A DNA stretch of 26,107 nt from CAZWRV01 sp964636325. Lineage in GTDB: Bacteria > Verrucomicrobiota > Lentisphaeria > Victivallales > GWF2-50-93. The notes beneath the pieces are model-generated. The model saw only the letters and a list, made by a program, of their open reading frames with translations, ran no database searches and was not told where the DNA came from. The translations under genes were made by a program, and so were the position numbers. This document shows positions 14,715-22,407 of this stretch, piece by piece. The stretch is from contig CAZWRV010000092.1 in NCBI GenBank assembly GCA_964636325.1, forward strand, positions 1 through 26,107. The letters are read 5' to 3'. Every line of letters begins with the position of its first letter. The first letter of the stretch is position 1.

Positions 14715-17018
14715 TTATTTGTTTGGATGCAGACGGAACCATTTTGTGACGGGTTTGTCCACAATGAATTTGATATGATCCAGGCCTGAGCCGACGCTTG
14801 CTCCGGAGATGAAGTCGCCGACCTTGAAGGTGCCGGGAAGTACGATTTTGCGCGGGCCTGGCCTGACGGCGTGGACTGCGAGAGTTACGGAGTCTGCGTA
14901 GACCACGTCGTCCTGATCGTCGTAGACGTGGGTGCCGCTGAAGCGGGCAAGGTTTCTGAGGAGGCGTGACGGCATTGGCACGGCGGCAGTGAAGACTACA
15001 GCATAATCGCCCGGGCCGCGCGGGCCCGGCGAGCCGTTGCCTGCGGCGCCGCGTCCGAACTCCTTGATGACGAGTCCCGGCCTGCGCTTGCCGTTGTCTA
15101 CCGGGATTGTGCCAAGGCGGATGAACGGCCTTGCGTCAGCGGCCTGCGCCTTGCGCGACTTGTTGCCGCCGGTGCATTCAGGCGCGGAGCGGTCGAACGG
15201 GAGCAGGAGCGGCCCGTAGCGGTGTGTGTCGCCGTAGCTGTCGCATGCGCCGAATCCGTCGGTAGCAGGATGCGACCAGTTGTCGAGCGTGACGAAGCGC
15301 GGATATTCGTAGTCGAAGAGCTCGAAGTCCATGCCGAGCATTTCCGCGGCGCCGTCCGGTGAGACTTTTTCCCCGTCGGTGATGCCGCTGCCGGGGCCGA
15401 AGACGATGACGTTTCCGTCCCGGAAGAGCTTGTCGCGCAGCAGCTTGAGAATATCAGTATCGCAGCGGTAGCAGTTCGGCAGGATGAATAGCTTGTGGCA
15501 TGCCGGGAAGTCCGCCTGTGCGAGATCGTCCCAGAGAAAAGTTCTTGCGGGAACTCCGCAGTGGTTCATCCCCCATATGCGCTGGCGGATTACTGCGAGG
15601 TCGTTGTATTCCGCGGAGAAGTCGGTGTAGATTCCTGAGCGGTCGTCGACGAGCATGACGACCGACGGCACGTCGTGGCGCGGCAGGTCGAGGTAGCGAC
15701 GTTCGATCTCGGCCCGCTGTGCGATGACCTCCTGTATCTTTTCGTCCTCGAAGTATCCGACGCAGACATCCATCGGATATGTCTGCTGGCCCTTTGTGAG
15801 GCTTGCGGCGAGGTTGCGGTAGAGGACGGCCTCCTCCTCGCCGGGTTCGATCGAGCCGAAGAGCCCGCGCTCGTTGTTGGCGTGGCTGCGGGCGTCCTCC
15901 TCGACGAACATTATTTTTCCGTGGAGCTGGATGGAGTCGCCGATTCCTTCCGGGTCATAGCCGAATCCGATCCAGCGGCATCGGTAGTCGTGGGGGGTTG
16001 CGACGAGGTCGAGGTTTTCCATGTCGAGGAGGTCGGCCATGCCTGTCGTTCCGGTGGCAAGGAACTGGTCGGCGTAATGGGGCTTCCAGTTCTTGCCTGT
16101 GAATATCGGATGCGTCATCCAGCCGAACATGTTTCCCTTGAAGGCGTCGAAGCCGAGGAGACGGCCGGGCGCGGCTTTTCGGAAGGCGGAGAGGGCAGCT
16201 TCATAGTATCTCCGGAAGAGCGGGCCCTGGCATTCGAAGTAGTCGCGTTCACGTCGGACCTGCTCCGCCTCGGGCCAGAAGAGAACGTCCCTGCCGCGAC
16301 GCCTGAAGTCCTCATCTCCGGGAACTGCGGCCGAATCCAGCGTGACGTCGGGATCGTTCCATGCTTTGCGCAGAGTGTCGTCAGTTTCATATTTCTTTTT
16401 CAGGAATACCCTGAATGCACGGTGCATCGCGGGAGATTGGTCGAAAAGGAAGCCTTCGCAGGCGAGGGGTGTCGCGCCTTCGCCGAGGGGGTATACGACA
16501 TAACCAAGTATCTTCTCCGCCCATTCCTGGCGTTCGCAGTATCGTGCCAGCGCCGCAAAGAACGCAGAAGCCTCCTTGAGATAAAGGTCTGAGGCGTAAG
16601 ACGGGATCGGATACCTTTTCCCCATGTAGTTGAGGAGCATTTCGTCCGGGTTGGACTTGCCCCAGGACTCGGGCGGCATGTCCATCATCCGTATGAAGAA
16701 TCGTGCGTCGGGGGCGATTTCGAGGATCATCCTGGCCTGTTCGTCGAGCCCGACGTATCCAGGAGGCATGGGAGCAGGCACGTCGTTGATCTGGCCCGGG
16801 GCGGTCCAGAATGGGGTCGTGCCCCATTCGCCGTTGTAGCCGCCGGTGGGCATCAGCCAGAAGTTCCTGCAGCCGTGCCTTGCGAAACGGCGTATCGCAT
16901 CAGGGTAGTTCTTGAAGCCCGGTCCGCAAGTGCAGTAGCTGGGGAAGACGGCAGGTTTTCCGTTTTCGAAGAATGCAGTTCTGCCTGCATGACGGCCGAC
17001 GGAGAGGAATGTGCTCAT
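14715..17018 (-). CDS. GH42-like (clan GH-A) glycosidase, beta-galactosidase superfamily
   Basis: A 767-aa protein without a signal peptide, so probably cytoplasmic. Residues about 20-390 form a TIM barrel of the beta-galactosidase type: FPSYCTCGPGFKNYPDAIRRF at the start, GYVVYPLGEGATPL with Glu180 as candidate acid/base, and LHGKIMFVEEDARSH with Glu373/Glu374 as candidate nucleophile region. About 440-600 resembles the trimerisation/amidotransferase-like middle domain of GH42 enzymes (SVVMLVDDRSGIY, CHKLFILPNCYRCDTDILKLL, DGNVIVFGPGSGI). A small beta domain closes the protein (KIVLPGTFKVGDFISG). The family assignment rests on these motifs and domain order; the glycosidic linkage is uncertain. 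The ATG at 17018 lacks a good ribosome binding site (only A-rich sequence upstream) but has a promoter at 17040-17068. The gene is flanked on both sides by short-period repeats. Confidence 0.65.
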   Translation of the reverse strand: MSTFLSVGRHAGRTAFFENGKPAVFPSYCTCGPGFKNYPDAIRRFARHGCRNFWLMPTGGYNGEWGTTPFWTAPGQINDVPAPMPPGYVGLDEQARMILEIAPDARFFIRMMDMPPESWGKSNPDEMLLNYMGKRYPIPSYASDLYLKEASAFFAALARYCERQEWAEKILGYVVYPLGEGATPLACEGFLFDQSPAMHRAFRVFLKKKYETDDTLRKAWNDPDVTLDSAAVPGDEDFRRRGRDVLFWPEAEQVRRERDYFECQGPLFRRYYEAALSAFRKAAPGRLLGFDAFKGNMFGWMTHPIFTGKNWKPHYADQFLATGTTGMADLLDMENLDLVATPHDYRCRWIGFGYDPEGIGDSIQLHGKIMFVEEDARSHANNERGLFGSIEPGEEEAVLYRNLAASLTKGQQTYPMDVCVGYFEDEKIQEVIAQRAEIERRYLDLPRHDVPSVVMLVDDRSGIYTDFSAEYNDLAVIRQRIWGMNHCGVPARTFLWDDLAQADFPACHKLFILPNCYRCDTDILKLLRDKLFRDGNVIVFGPGSGITDGEKVSPDGAAEMLGMDFELFDYEYPRFVTLDNWSHPATDGFGACDSYGDTHRYGPLLLPFDRSAPECTGGNKSRKAQAADARPFIRLGTIPVDNGKRRPGLVIKEFGRGAAGNGSPGPRGPGDYAVVFTAAVPMPSRLLRNLARFSGTHVYDDQDDVVYADSVTLAVHAVRPGPRKIVLPGTFKVGDFISGASVGSGLDHIKFIVDKPVTKWFRLHPNK

Positions 17019-17039
17019 AGATTTTTTAATCTCATTTTA

Positions 17040-17068
17040 TTTATAAAGATGTCCGACTAGCCTGACAA
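17040..17068 (-). promoter_or_regulatory. Promoter for the GH42-like gene
   Basis: Minus strand: TTGTCA (17063-17068), 17 bp, TATAAA (17040-17045); each hexamer matches 5 of 6. It lies about 20 bp upstream of ATG 17018, so the leader is short. The -35 and most of the spacer lie inside the 9-bp repeat array at 17051-17086. Confidence 0.6.
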
Positions 17069-17086
17069 GTCCGACGAGTCCGATCA
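17051..17086. repeat. Four 9-bp tandem repeats overlapping a promoter
   Basis: GTCCGACTA, GCCTGACAA, GTCCGACGA and GTCCGATCA follow each other without gaps. They cover the -35 and spacer of the promoter at 17040-17068. They could be direct-repeat binding sites or a simple dispersed intergenic repeat. Confidence 0.65.
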
Positions 17087-17099
17087 ATTTGCAATGGTT

Positions 17100-17187
17100 T
17101 CATTTTCCAATGCCGTTTTTGCCGTTTGCCCATATGAGGTAGAAGCGCACGTCGTTGACTTTGTCCGGGAGATTGTTGTTCGCCTCA
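17100..17187 (-). pseudogene. Possible C-terminal gene remnant after the sulfatase
   Basis: Directly past the sulfatase stop, the +1 frame reads a protein-like stretch, IEANNNLPDKVNDVRFYLIW and then ANGKNGIGK, to a stop at 17100-17102, with no start of its own. It has the composition of a beta-sandwich C-terminus and the open frame continues back under the last sulfatase codons. It may be the tail of a lost gene or of a frameshifted longer sulfatase. I do not recognise the family. Confidence 0.35.
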
Positions 17188-18597
17188 ATCCCTCCATTCG
17201 GTATTTTGTTCCGGCATCCTTGCGCCGACGGCTTTGCGCCATGCGACGAGGCGGGCGTGCAGGTCCAGGACTTTATCGGGATGCGCTTCGGATACGTCCA
17301 TGGTCTCGCTGATGTCGTCGGAGAGGTCGTAGAGCTCGATGCCCCCGTCCTCCAAGAATTCGATCAGCTTCCATTTGCCGTACCGGATCGACGAGCCGGG
17401 CTGTCCGCCCTGGTTGCCGTAGTGCGGGTAATGCCAGAATATCGGGCCTCTGTCGAAGCTCGTGTCTCCTTCCAGTAGCGGCATGAAGCTGACGCCGTCG
17501 ACGTGCTGCGAACTCCGCGGCGGGAGACCTGCGGCTTCGAGCAGGGTCGGATAGAGGTCGGGGCTGGTGATCGGCTGCCGGCATATGGAAGAGGGGCGGA
17601 TCCTGCCGGGCCAGCGGACGATATACGGTTCGCGGGTGCCGCCGTCGTACATCCAGCCCTTGCCTGCCTGCAGGGGGAGGTTGCAGGTCGGGGCGTTTTC
17701 GCCTTCCCAGAAGCCGCCGGTCGCAAGGCCTCCGTTGTCGGATGTGAATATGACCATCGTATTGCCGGCCTGTCCTGTCTCGTCGAGCGCTGAGAGCACA
17801 CGCCCGATGTTGGTATCAAGATTCTCCATCATTGCGGCATAGGTCGGATCGGACTGGAGCATCCTGTGCTTGATCACGGCCTGGCGCATCCGCTCAGTCC
17901 GGAAGTGCTCTCCGCTGCGCAGAGGGTTGATCCGGTCAAGTCCGAGCAGCTTCGCCTTGTCCTTGTACTTGTCGACAAGCTCCCTGGGGGCTTGGATCGG
18001 GGTGTGCACCGCGTAATGCGATAGGTGCATGAAGAAGGGGCGGTCGTCCTTTTCTCGTATCAGGGCGACTGCTGCGTCAGTAAGGTGGTCGGTGAGGTAT
18101 GTCCCGTCCGGCGCATCTTTCATTCCCGGAATTCGCCATGGGCTGAAGTAGCCGTTCTGCGGGCATCCCCACTCGCAGCCGCCGACGTTGACGTCGAATC
18201 CGCAGTCTGTGGGATAGCGGCCGGGGCCGCCCAGGTGCCATTTCCCGACGTGCCAGGTGCGGTAGCCTCCTTCGCGGAGCGCCTGCGCGATTGTCGCCTC
18301 AGACTGGGGCAGTCCTTTCAGATACGGCGCTTCAATCAGGCGTCCGCGCTGCGGATGCCATTTTCCGGACCAGTCGATGTAGTCAGTTATGCCGACCGTC
18401 GCCGGATATTTGCCGGTCAGCAGGCTTGCGCGCGTCGGGGAGCAGACCGGGCATGCTGCGTAGGCGTCGGTGAAGAGCATGCCTTCCGAGGCGAGGCGGT
18501 CGAGGTTCGGGGTCTCGTAGAAGGTGCTGCCGTAGCAGGAGAGATCGCGCCAGCCGAGGTCGTCGATCAGGATGAAAAGGATGTTGGGCTTCTTCAT
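17185..18597 (-). CDS. Sulfatase, type I (formylglycine-dependent, S1 family)
   Basis: A 470-aa enzyme that hydrolyses sulfate esters, probably from glycan fragments. The N-terminus NILFILIDDLGWRDLSCYG gives metal-binding Asp12-Asp13. The modification motif is Cys52-Ser-Pro-Thr-Arg56, the cysteine type that needs a formylglycine-generating enzyme or an anaerobic sulfatase-maturing enzyme, neither of which is in the window. VGKWHLGG (Lys119, His121), HYAVHTP (His198) and FTSDNGG (Asp287, Asn288) complete the active site. The C-terminal subdomain contains WPGRI, SPDLYPTLLEAAGL and YDLSDDISE. Length is normal. The start at 18597 has GGAG 8 bp upstream, and there is no signal peptide, which is unusual for a polysaccharide sulfatase and suggests cytoplasmic action. 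Orphan reading-frame ends lie immediately on both sides (18610-18720 and 17100-17187). Confidence 0.93.
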   Translation of the reverse strand: MKKPNILFILIDDLGWRDLSCYGSTFYETPNLDRLASEGMLFTDAYAACPVCSPTRASLLTGKYPATVGITDYIDWSGKWHPQRGRLIEAPYLKGLPQSEATIAQALREGGYRTWHVGKWHLGGPGRYPTDCGFDVNVGGCEWGCPQNGYFSPWRIPGMKDAPDGTYLTDHLTDAAVALIREKDDRPFFMHLSHYAVHTPIQAPRELVDKYKDKAKLLGLDRINPLRSGEHFRTERMRQAVIKHRMLQSDPTYAAMMENLDTNIGRVLSALDETGQAGNTMVIFTSDNGGLATGGFWEGENAPTCNLPLQAGKGWMYDGGTREPYIVRWPGRIRPSSICRQPITSPDLYPTLLEAAGLPPRSSQHVDGVSFMPLLEGDTSFDRGPIFWHYPHYGNQGGQPGSSIRYGKWKLIEFLEDGGIELYDLSDDISETMDVSEAHPDKVLDLHARLVAWRKAVGARMPEQNTEWRD

Positions 18598-18609
18598 TGG
18601 CGGCTCCGG

Positions 18610-18720
18610 TTATCGTTCGAGTTTGCAATGTTTCCAGAAATGTTTTCCCCAGGCTGAGCGGCGGTCGTCCCATTCGTCGCGGAGGCGCAGGAGCTTGCGG
18701 CGGAGGATCCTGATGATCTG
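18610..18720 (-). pseudogene. Orphan C-terminal fragment, probably of a deleted sulfatase-like gene
   Basis: A 36-codon open stretch ends in TAA at 18610-18612, 12 bp before the sulfatase ATG. It encodes a highly protein-like end, IIRILRRKLLRLRDEW followed by DDRRSAWGKHFWKHCKLER. I judge this similar to the C-terminal helix of sulfohydrolase-type sulfatases. The codon just before it is TAG, and no start codon or ribosome binding site precedes it, so the rest of the gene has been lost. Confidence 0.55.
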
Positions 18721-18943
18721 CTACCTGTCATTCTTCGGGCCTTGTTTCTTTGTGAGTGAGGGCAGCATTCAGTTCAGCATTGCGCTTCGAATCCGGCCTC
18801 CTGCGCCGGCGTTGCGCAGATTCTTGAGGCATGAAGCGAAGTTTGGGAAATTCCTCCGTGAAATGAAAGCCTTACAAAAAACTTACTCGCTCAGAAGAAA
18901 CACCTCGGTCCCGGCTTTTTCAAATATGAAGGTTATTTAGGGT
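18721..18943. other. Intergenic, no supportable feature
   Basis: Both strands were checked. All frames break often, there is no consensus promoter, and no strong terminator hairpin follows the 1130-aa gene. An A-rich/T-rich stretch (about 18870-18930) is the only feature. It may be scar sequence from the deletion that left the fragment at 18610-18720. Confidence 0.4.
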
Positions 18944-21900
18944 TCAAAACTCCAATGTGGCAGGCTTTCCGTCCTTGACAGTAATCAAGGCGGACTTCGA
19001 CTTTAATTTCACCCCCTCTACTTCGATTTCAATCGGATTTTGGCGCATCACGATTATGTCGGTGCGTTGCGGGAGGGACACCTTTATGGCGTTTCCGTCG
19101 GCGAGGGTTTCGAACTTCGGCGCGGGTTCGCCGTCCTTCCGGGGATAGAGGACTGTGAAGAAGCCGCCGCCCGGTTCGCGCTGAATCCTGAGCAGTATCT
19201 GCTCCTCCCTGAAGGGCTTGCCGAACTTTTCCTGGTAAACTTTTCCGAACGGGCCTGGGCCTGGATTGCTGTGGCCGACCCGGTGCGTGATGTGCTTGAA
19301 GACGGCCGGGTCGGCGACATAAGCTTCGAGGTCAACGCCGTGCTGCCCCTTCCACGTCGCGCGCTGCCCGTCCACCTTCAGATCGCCGGCCAGGCACCAG
19401 TAGTTGAGAGCCGGAGCCAGGTTTGAACCGCCCTCGATCGTGTCGCGGACGACAAGGTAGTCGGCTCCGCCGGCGTCCATTTTTTTCACAAGCATGGCCT
19501 GGCGTTTCCAAGTGATCGGTTTTTCAAGCCATACAGGCTCGTTTTCGCCGCGTCCGAGGAACTGTCCGTGGGTCTCTTCGAGCATGTAGGGGATACTGTC
19601 GAAATAGCGCGAGCATCTTGACATTTCAGCGTAGTCGGCCTCGGGTTTGCTGGAGAAGGCCTCGGCCTTGCCGAAAGCCTCGTCGAGGTTCTTTGCGTCC
19701 GGGGGCCAGCCGAATTCGAGGCACGTGAACGGTTCGATCTTGTGATCGAGCCAGACCTTGCCCTTGAAGTAGCAGCCGTCCTTGTCCCGGCCGGGGCAGG
19801 GGCGGAGTTCCTCCCGGTGGTCGAAAGTCACGAGGCCGTTGTGGAGCCAGGACTGGGCCATGCTTGGCTGGTATTGGCTTGCGAAGTCGAGCATCAGCGG
19901 CGCGCCCTTGGCGTACATGATGAATCCATGCCTGTCGGAATGCCCGTGGCCGATGGCGAAGCTGCCGCAGTTCAAGTTGACGTATGTTTCCTCCGGATCG
20001 GGGAATCCGTTCCTGAGGATGAATCCGCTTCCTTGGAAGTGTTCGGAGCGCAGGTCTGGGACTTTGAGCTGGAGATTTTCCGGAACCAGCAGGCCGAGGG
20101 GGGTGCCATGGCCGCCGAGCGCGGCGTTGTTTTCATGTATTCCCCACATGAGCTGTCCGGCGAGGTCGGGGTCTTTTCCCGCGAGCGCTCCGACGAGGAA
20201 TGGAAATGCCCCTTCGCTGGAGATGGGGGAGTCGCCGATGGGGGCGGCGGGTCTGATTCCGCCGCGGATGTCGGGCGGGGTCAGGTAGGAAAGTCTGCAT
20301 CTGGCGGCGGCCTTCCACAGCGGGAGGAGGTCGGAGAAGTCAAGCGAGGGGTCGGCGCCCGCAAGCATGATGGCGGGGACAGTCGCGAACTCGACTGCCA
20401 TGACGCCGTAGGCGCCGATCTCGAGCGTCGCGCCCGCGGAATTAATCTTTTCCTTCGCGTTGAATTTGATGAAATGCGCGAGGAAGGAGCGCCAAGCCGA
20501 CCCGTTCGGATGCCCCGGAAGGAGGCAGACCATCGGAGTTGCGCCGCGGAGGCGCAGGGCCTCCATCATGTTGGCGGAGCCCCAGCAGTAGCCCGATTCG
20601 CGCATGGGCACGTAGTCGGGCGAGAGGGCGTTGTATGCGCAGGCGGCGGCGTATCGGCGTATTTTTGCGGCCTCTTCGGGGGTGCACTCGGGCGCCGCCA
20701 GCGCGACGTCCGCCAGCCAGGCCAGGCGCGGGAGGTTCATGGCGTAGCCGTTGTGGTCGTAGCCTTCGGTGGCGATTTTCCTGCACATGTTGCCCAGTTC
20801 TGACACCGCCTCGCCGACGGTCTTGCGTCCTGCCTCGGGGTCTGCGCTTGTCAGGAATCGCGAGACCGGATGCGGGTCTCCGGCAAGCCATTTCGCTGCT
20901 CGGCCGCGCATCTCGTCCATCTTTTCCGGGGAGCCCAGGAGGCGCGGATAGGCGGCCTTCTCCTCGTAGTCGAGAATCCAGTCTTTAACTTCGTCGAGGC
21001 GCTGCCGGCCATGCCGTATCTGCATCTTGGCAAGATCGCTCGGCGGGGGGGCGTCGGGCTTGAAGTCGCCTTTTATGACTGCGATGCCATAGACGCGCCT
21101 CCCGAGGCAGGCCGGAGCTCGCAGGAAGATGTCCGGTTTCGCGCGCCGCTCAATCCACAGGTTGTTCGTCTGCGTCCACTGCTTGAGGGTGGCGATGGGC
21201 TTCGGCTCGAGGTCGGGATTGATCCATTGTGAAGGGCGCAGGCCGATGACTGCCAGCTCGAAGCCCTTGGCGGGATTGTAGGCGCCGTAGTAGAAGGACT
21301 CGTCGGGACCCCAGTTGAGGAAGGCGTTGACGCTCACCACCCGACCGTCCTGGTCGAGCGGGAGGGGGCGCCATGCGCCGCCTCCGTGCTGGTTCGCCTC
21401 CGGGAAGACGTGGAACATGCGTCCGTTCCATTCGCAGTGGGTGGGTTCAAGGCCGTCGTGGAATGAGAAGAAATAGGCGTTTGGAGAAGGGACTCTTCCG
21501 CCGGTTCCGCCCCACCAGTCCCAGAGCATCCCGCGCTCGGGCGGGTCGAATGCCGGGATCACAAAGCGGTATTTCCTGCCCTTCTCGCCGGGCTGCTCCG
21601 GCATCTCGTATTCCTTGCCCTCGGACAGGTTGAACTCCTCTGAAACGGTTGCAAGTTCCTGTTCCGCATTAAGTTCCACGGTGGCGGCGTAGAATTTGCC
21701 GCCTTCGAAGTCGTAGCGGATTTTCGCCCTTGAGAAGACAGGGCCGTTGTCAGTGATTTCGGCCTTATAGCCGGTGCAGGCGATATCGGTCTGCCACCAG
21801 CCTTTGCCGATCCATTTTCCGTCGGGCAGGCGCACGGCCTGAATCGGGGCTGGCAGCTTTTCGCCCGGCATGGGCTCCTTGAAGGTCTCGTTGCCGCCGG

Positions 21901-22336
21901 CCAACCTGATTCCGGTCTTGGAATTGGTCAGTTCGATAGTTTTGCCGTCGAGCTTGGCCTGCACCCCGCCGTCCGGCTGTTTTACCTCGCTTGTTCCTCC
22001 GGTCATCTTGACGGTCAGCTTCTCGTCGGGCCTGAGCGTGACCATGAACGATGCGTTCGCCTTCTTGACAGTTCCGTCCGGCCAGAGTTCCGTTTCGCTG
22101 AGCTGCACCGGCACTGGCTTGCCTGCCGCATCCTGCAGTGAGACTCCGGCCGGTTTGACTTCGCCCTGCTTGAATTCGACGGGATATGTGACCCGGTCGG
22201 GGCCCCAGGCGAGGCCGAACGGCTCCTGGATCACCCACGTCTGTTCTGCGGCTCCTGCGGAAGCGAAGAGCATCGCGGAGAACGGGGCGGCGAACAGAAG
22301 CTTGCGCAATGCGGCGGACGGATTTTGGTTCTTCAT
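18944..22336 (-). CDS. Secreted heparinase II/III-like polysaccharide lyase family protein (1130 aa)
   Basis: The ATG at 22336 has AGAAGG upstream and a signal peptide (about 1-30; LLFAAPFSAMLFASAGAA-E). N-terminal beta domains (about 33-430) begin WVIQEPFGLAWGPDRVTYPVEF, like its two paralogues. A helical toroid region spans about 430-740 (YDHNGYAMNLPRLAWLADVAL, SGYCWGSANMMEALRLRG). The heparinase II/III beta-sandwich (about 765-1000) contains GHGHSDRHGFIMYAKGAPL (His797, His799, Asp801), Tyr822 and His832-Asn833, the best match to the family's active and metal site among the three paralogues. Then come YLVVRDTIEGG and FFTVLYPRKDGEPAPKFE, both shared. Expected to cleave an acidic polysaccharide outside the cytoplasm. 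It follows the 1137-aa gene by 71 bp containing three palindromes and is probably in the same transcript. Confidence 0.8.
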   Translation of the reverse strand: MKNQNPSAALRKLLFAAPFSAMLFASAGAAEQTWVIQEPFGLAWGPDRVTYPVEFKQGEVKPAGVSLQDAAGKPVPVQLSETELWPDGTVKKANASFMVTLRPDEKLTVKMTGGTSEVKQPDGGVQAKLDGKTIELTNSKTGIRLAGGNETFKEPMPGEKLPAPIQAVRLPDGKWIGKGWWQTDIACTGYKAEITDNGPVFSRAKIRYDFEGGKFYAATVELNAEQELATVSEEFNLSEGKEYEMPEQPGEKGRKYRFVIPAFDPPERGMLWDWWGGTGGRVPSPNAYFFSFHDGLEPTHCEWNGRMFHVFPEANQHGGGAWRPLPLDQDGRVVSVNAFLNWGPDESFYYGAYNPAKGFELAVIGLRPSQWINPDLEPKPIATLKQWTQTNNLWIERRAKPDIFLRAPACLGRRVYGIAVIKGDFKPDAPPPSDLAKMQIRHGRQRLDEVKDWILDYEEKAAYPRLLGSPEKMDEMRGRAAKWLAGDPHPVSRFLTSADPEAGRKTVGEAVSELGNMCRKIATEGYDHNGYAMNLPRLAWLADVALAAPECTPEEAAKIRRYAAACAYNALSPDYVPMRESGYCWGSANMMEALRLRGATPMVCLLPGHPNGSAWRSFLAHFIKFNAKEKINSAGATLEIGAYGVMAVEFATVPAIMLAGADPSLDFSDLLPLWKAAARCRLSYLTPPDIRGGIRPAAPIGDSPISSEGAFPFLVGALAGKDPDLAGQLMWGIHENNAALGGHGTPLGLLVPENLQLKVPDLRSEHFQGSGFILRNGFPDPEETYVNLNCGSFAIGHGHSDRHGFIMYAKGAPLMLDFASQYQPSMAQSWLHNGLVTFDHREELRPCPGRDKDGCYFKGKVWLDHKIEPFTCLEFGWPPDAKNLDEAFGKAEAFSSKPEADYAEMSRCSRYFDSIPYMLEETHGQFLGRGENEPVWLEKPITWKRQAMLVKKMDAGGADYLVVRDTIEGGSNLAPALNYWCLAGDLKVDGQRATWKGQHGVDLEAYVADPAVFKHITHRVGHSNPGPGPFGKVYQEKFGKPFREEQILLRIQREPGGGFFTVLYPRKDGEPAPKFETLADGNAIKVSLPQRTDIIVMRQNPIEIEVEGVKLKSKSALITVKDGKPATLEF

Positions 22337-22356
22337 TGTTATACCCTTCTTATGAT

Positions 22357-22403
22357 TTGCGGCCGCAATGGACTGCAGTCGGCCGCATTCCGGCGCGGCC
22401 GGA
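22357..22403 (-). promoter_or_regulatory. Cluster of three palindromes between two lyase genes
   Basis: In the 71-bp gap lie TTGCGGCCGCAA (22357-22368, perfect 12-bp), GACTGCAGTC (22371-22380, perfect 10-bp) and TCCGGC-GCG-GCCGGA (22389-22403, 6-bp stem). They sit between the stop of the 1137-aa gene and the ribosome binding site of the 1130-aa gene. They could stabilise the upstream transcript, attenuate read-through or be an RNA processing site. No U-tract follows, so a simple intrinsic terminator is unlikely. Confidence 0.5.
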
Positions 22404-22407
22404 GGTT

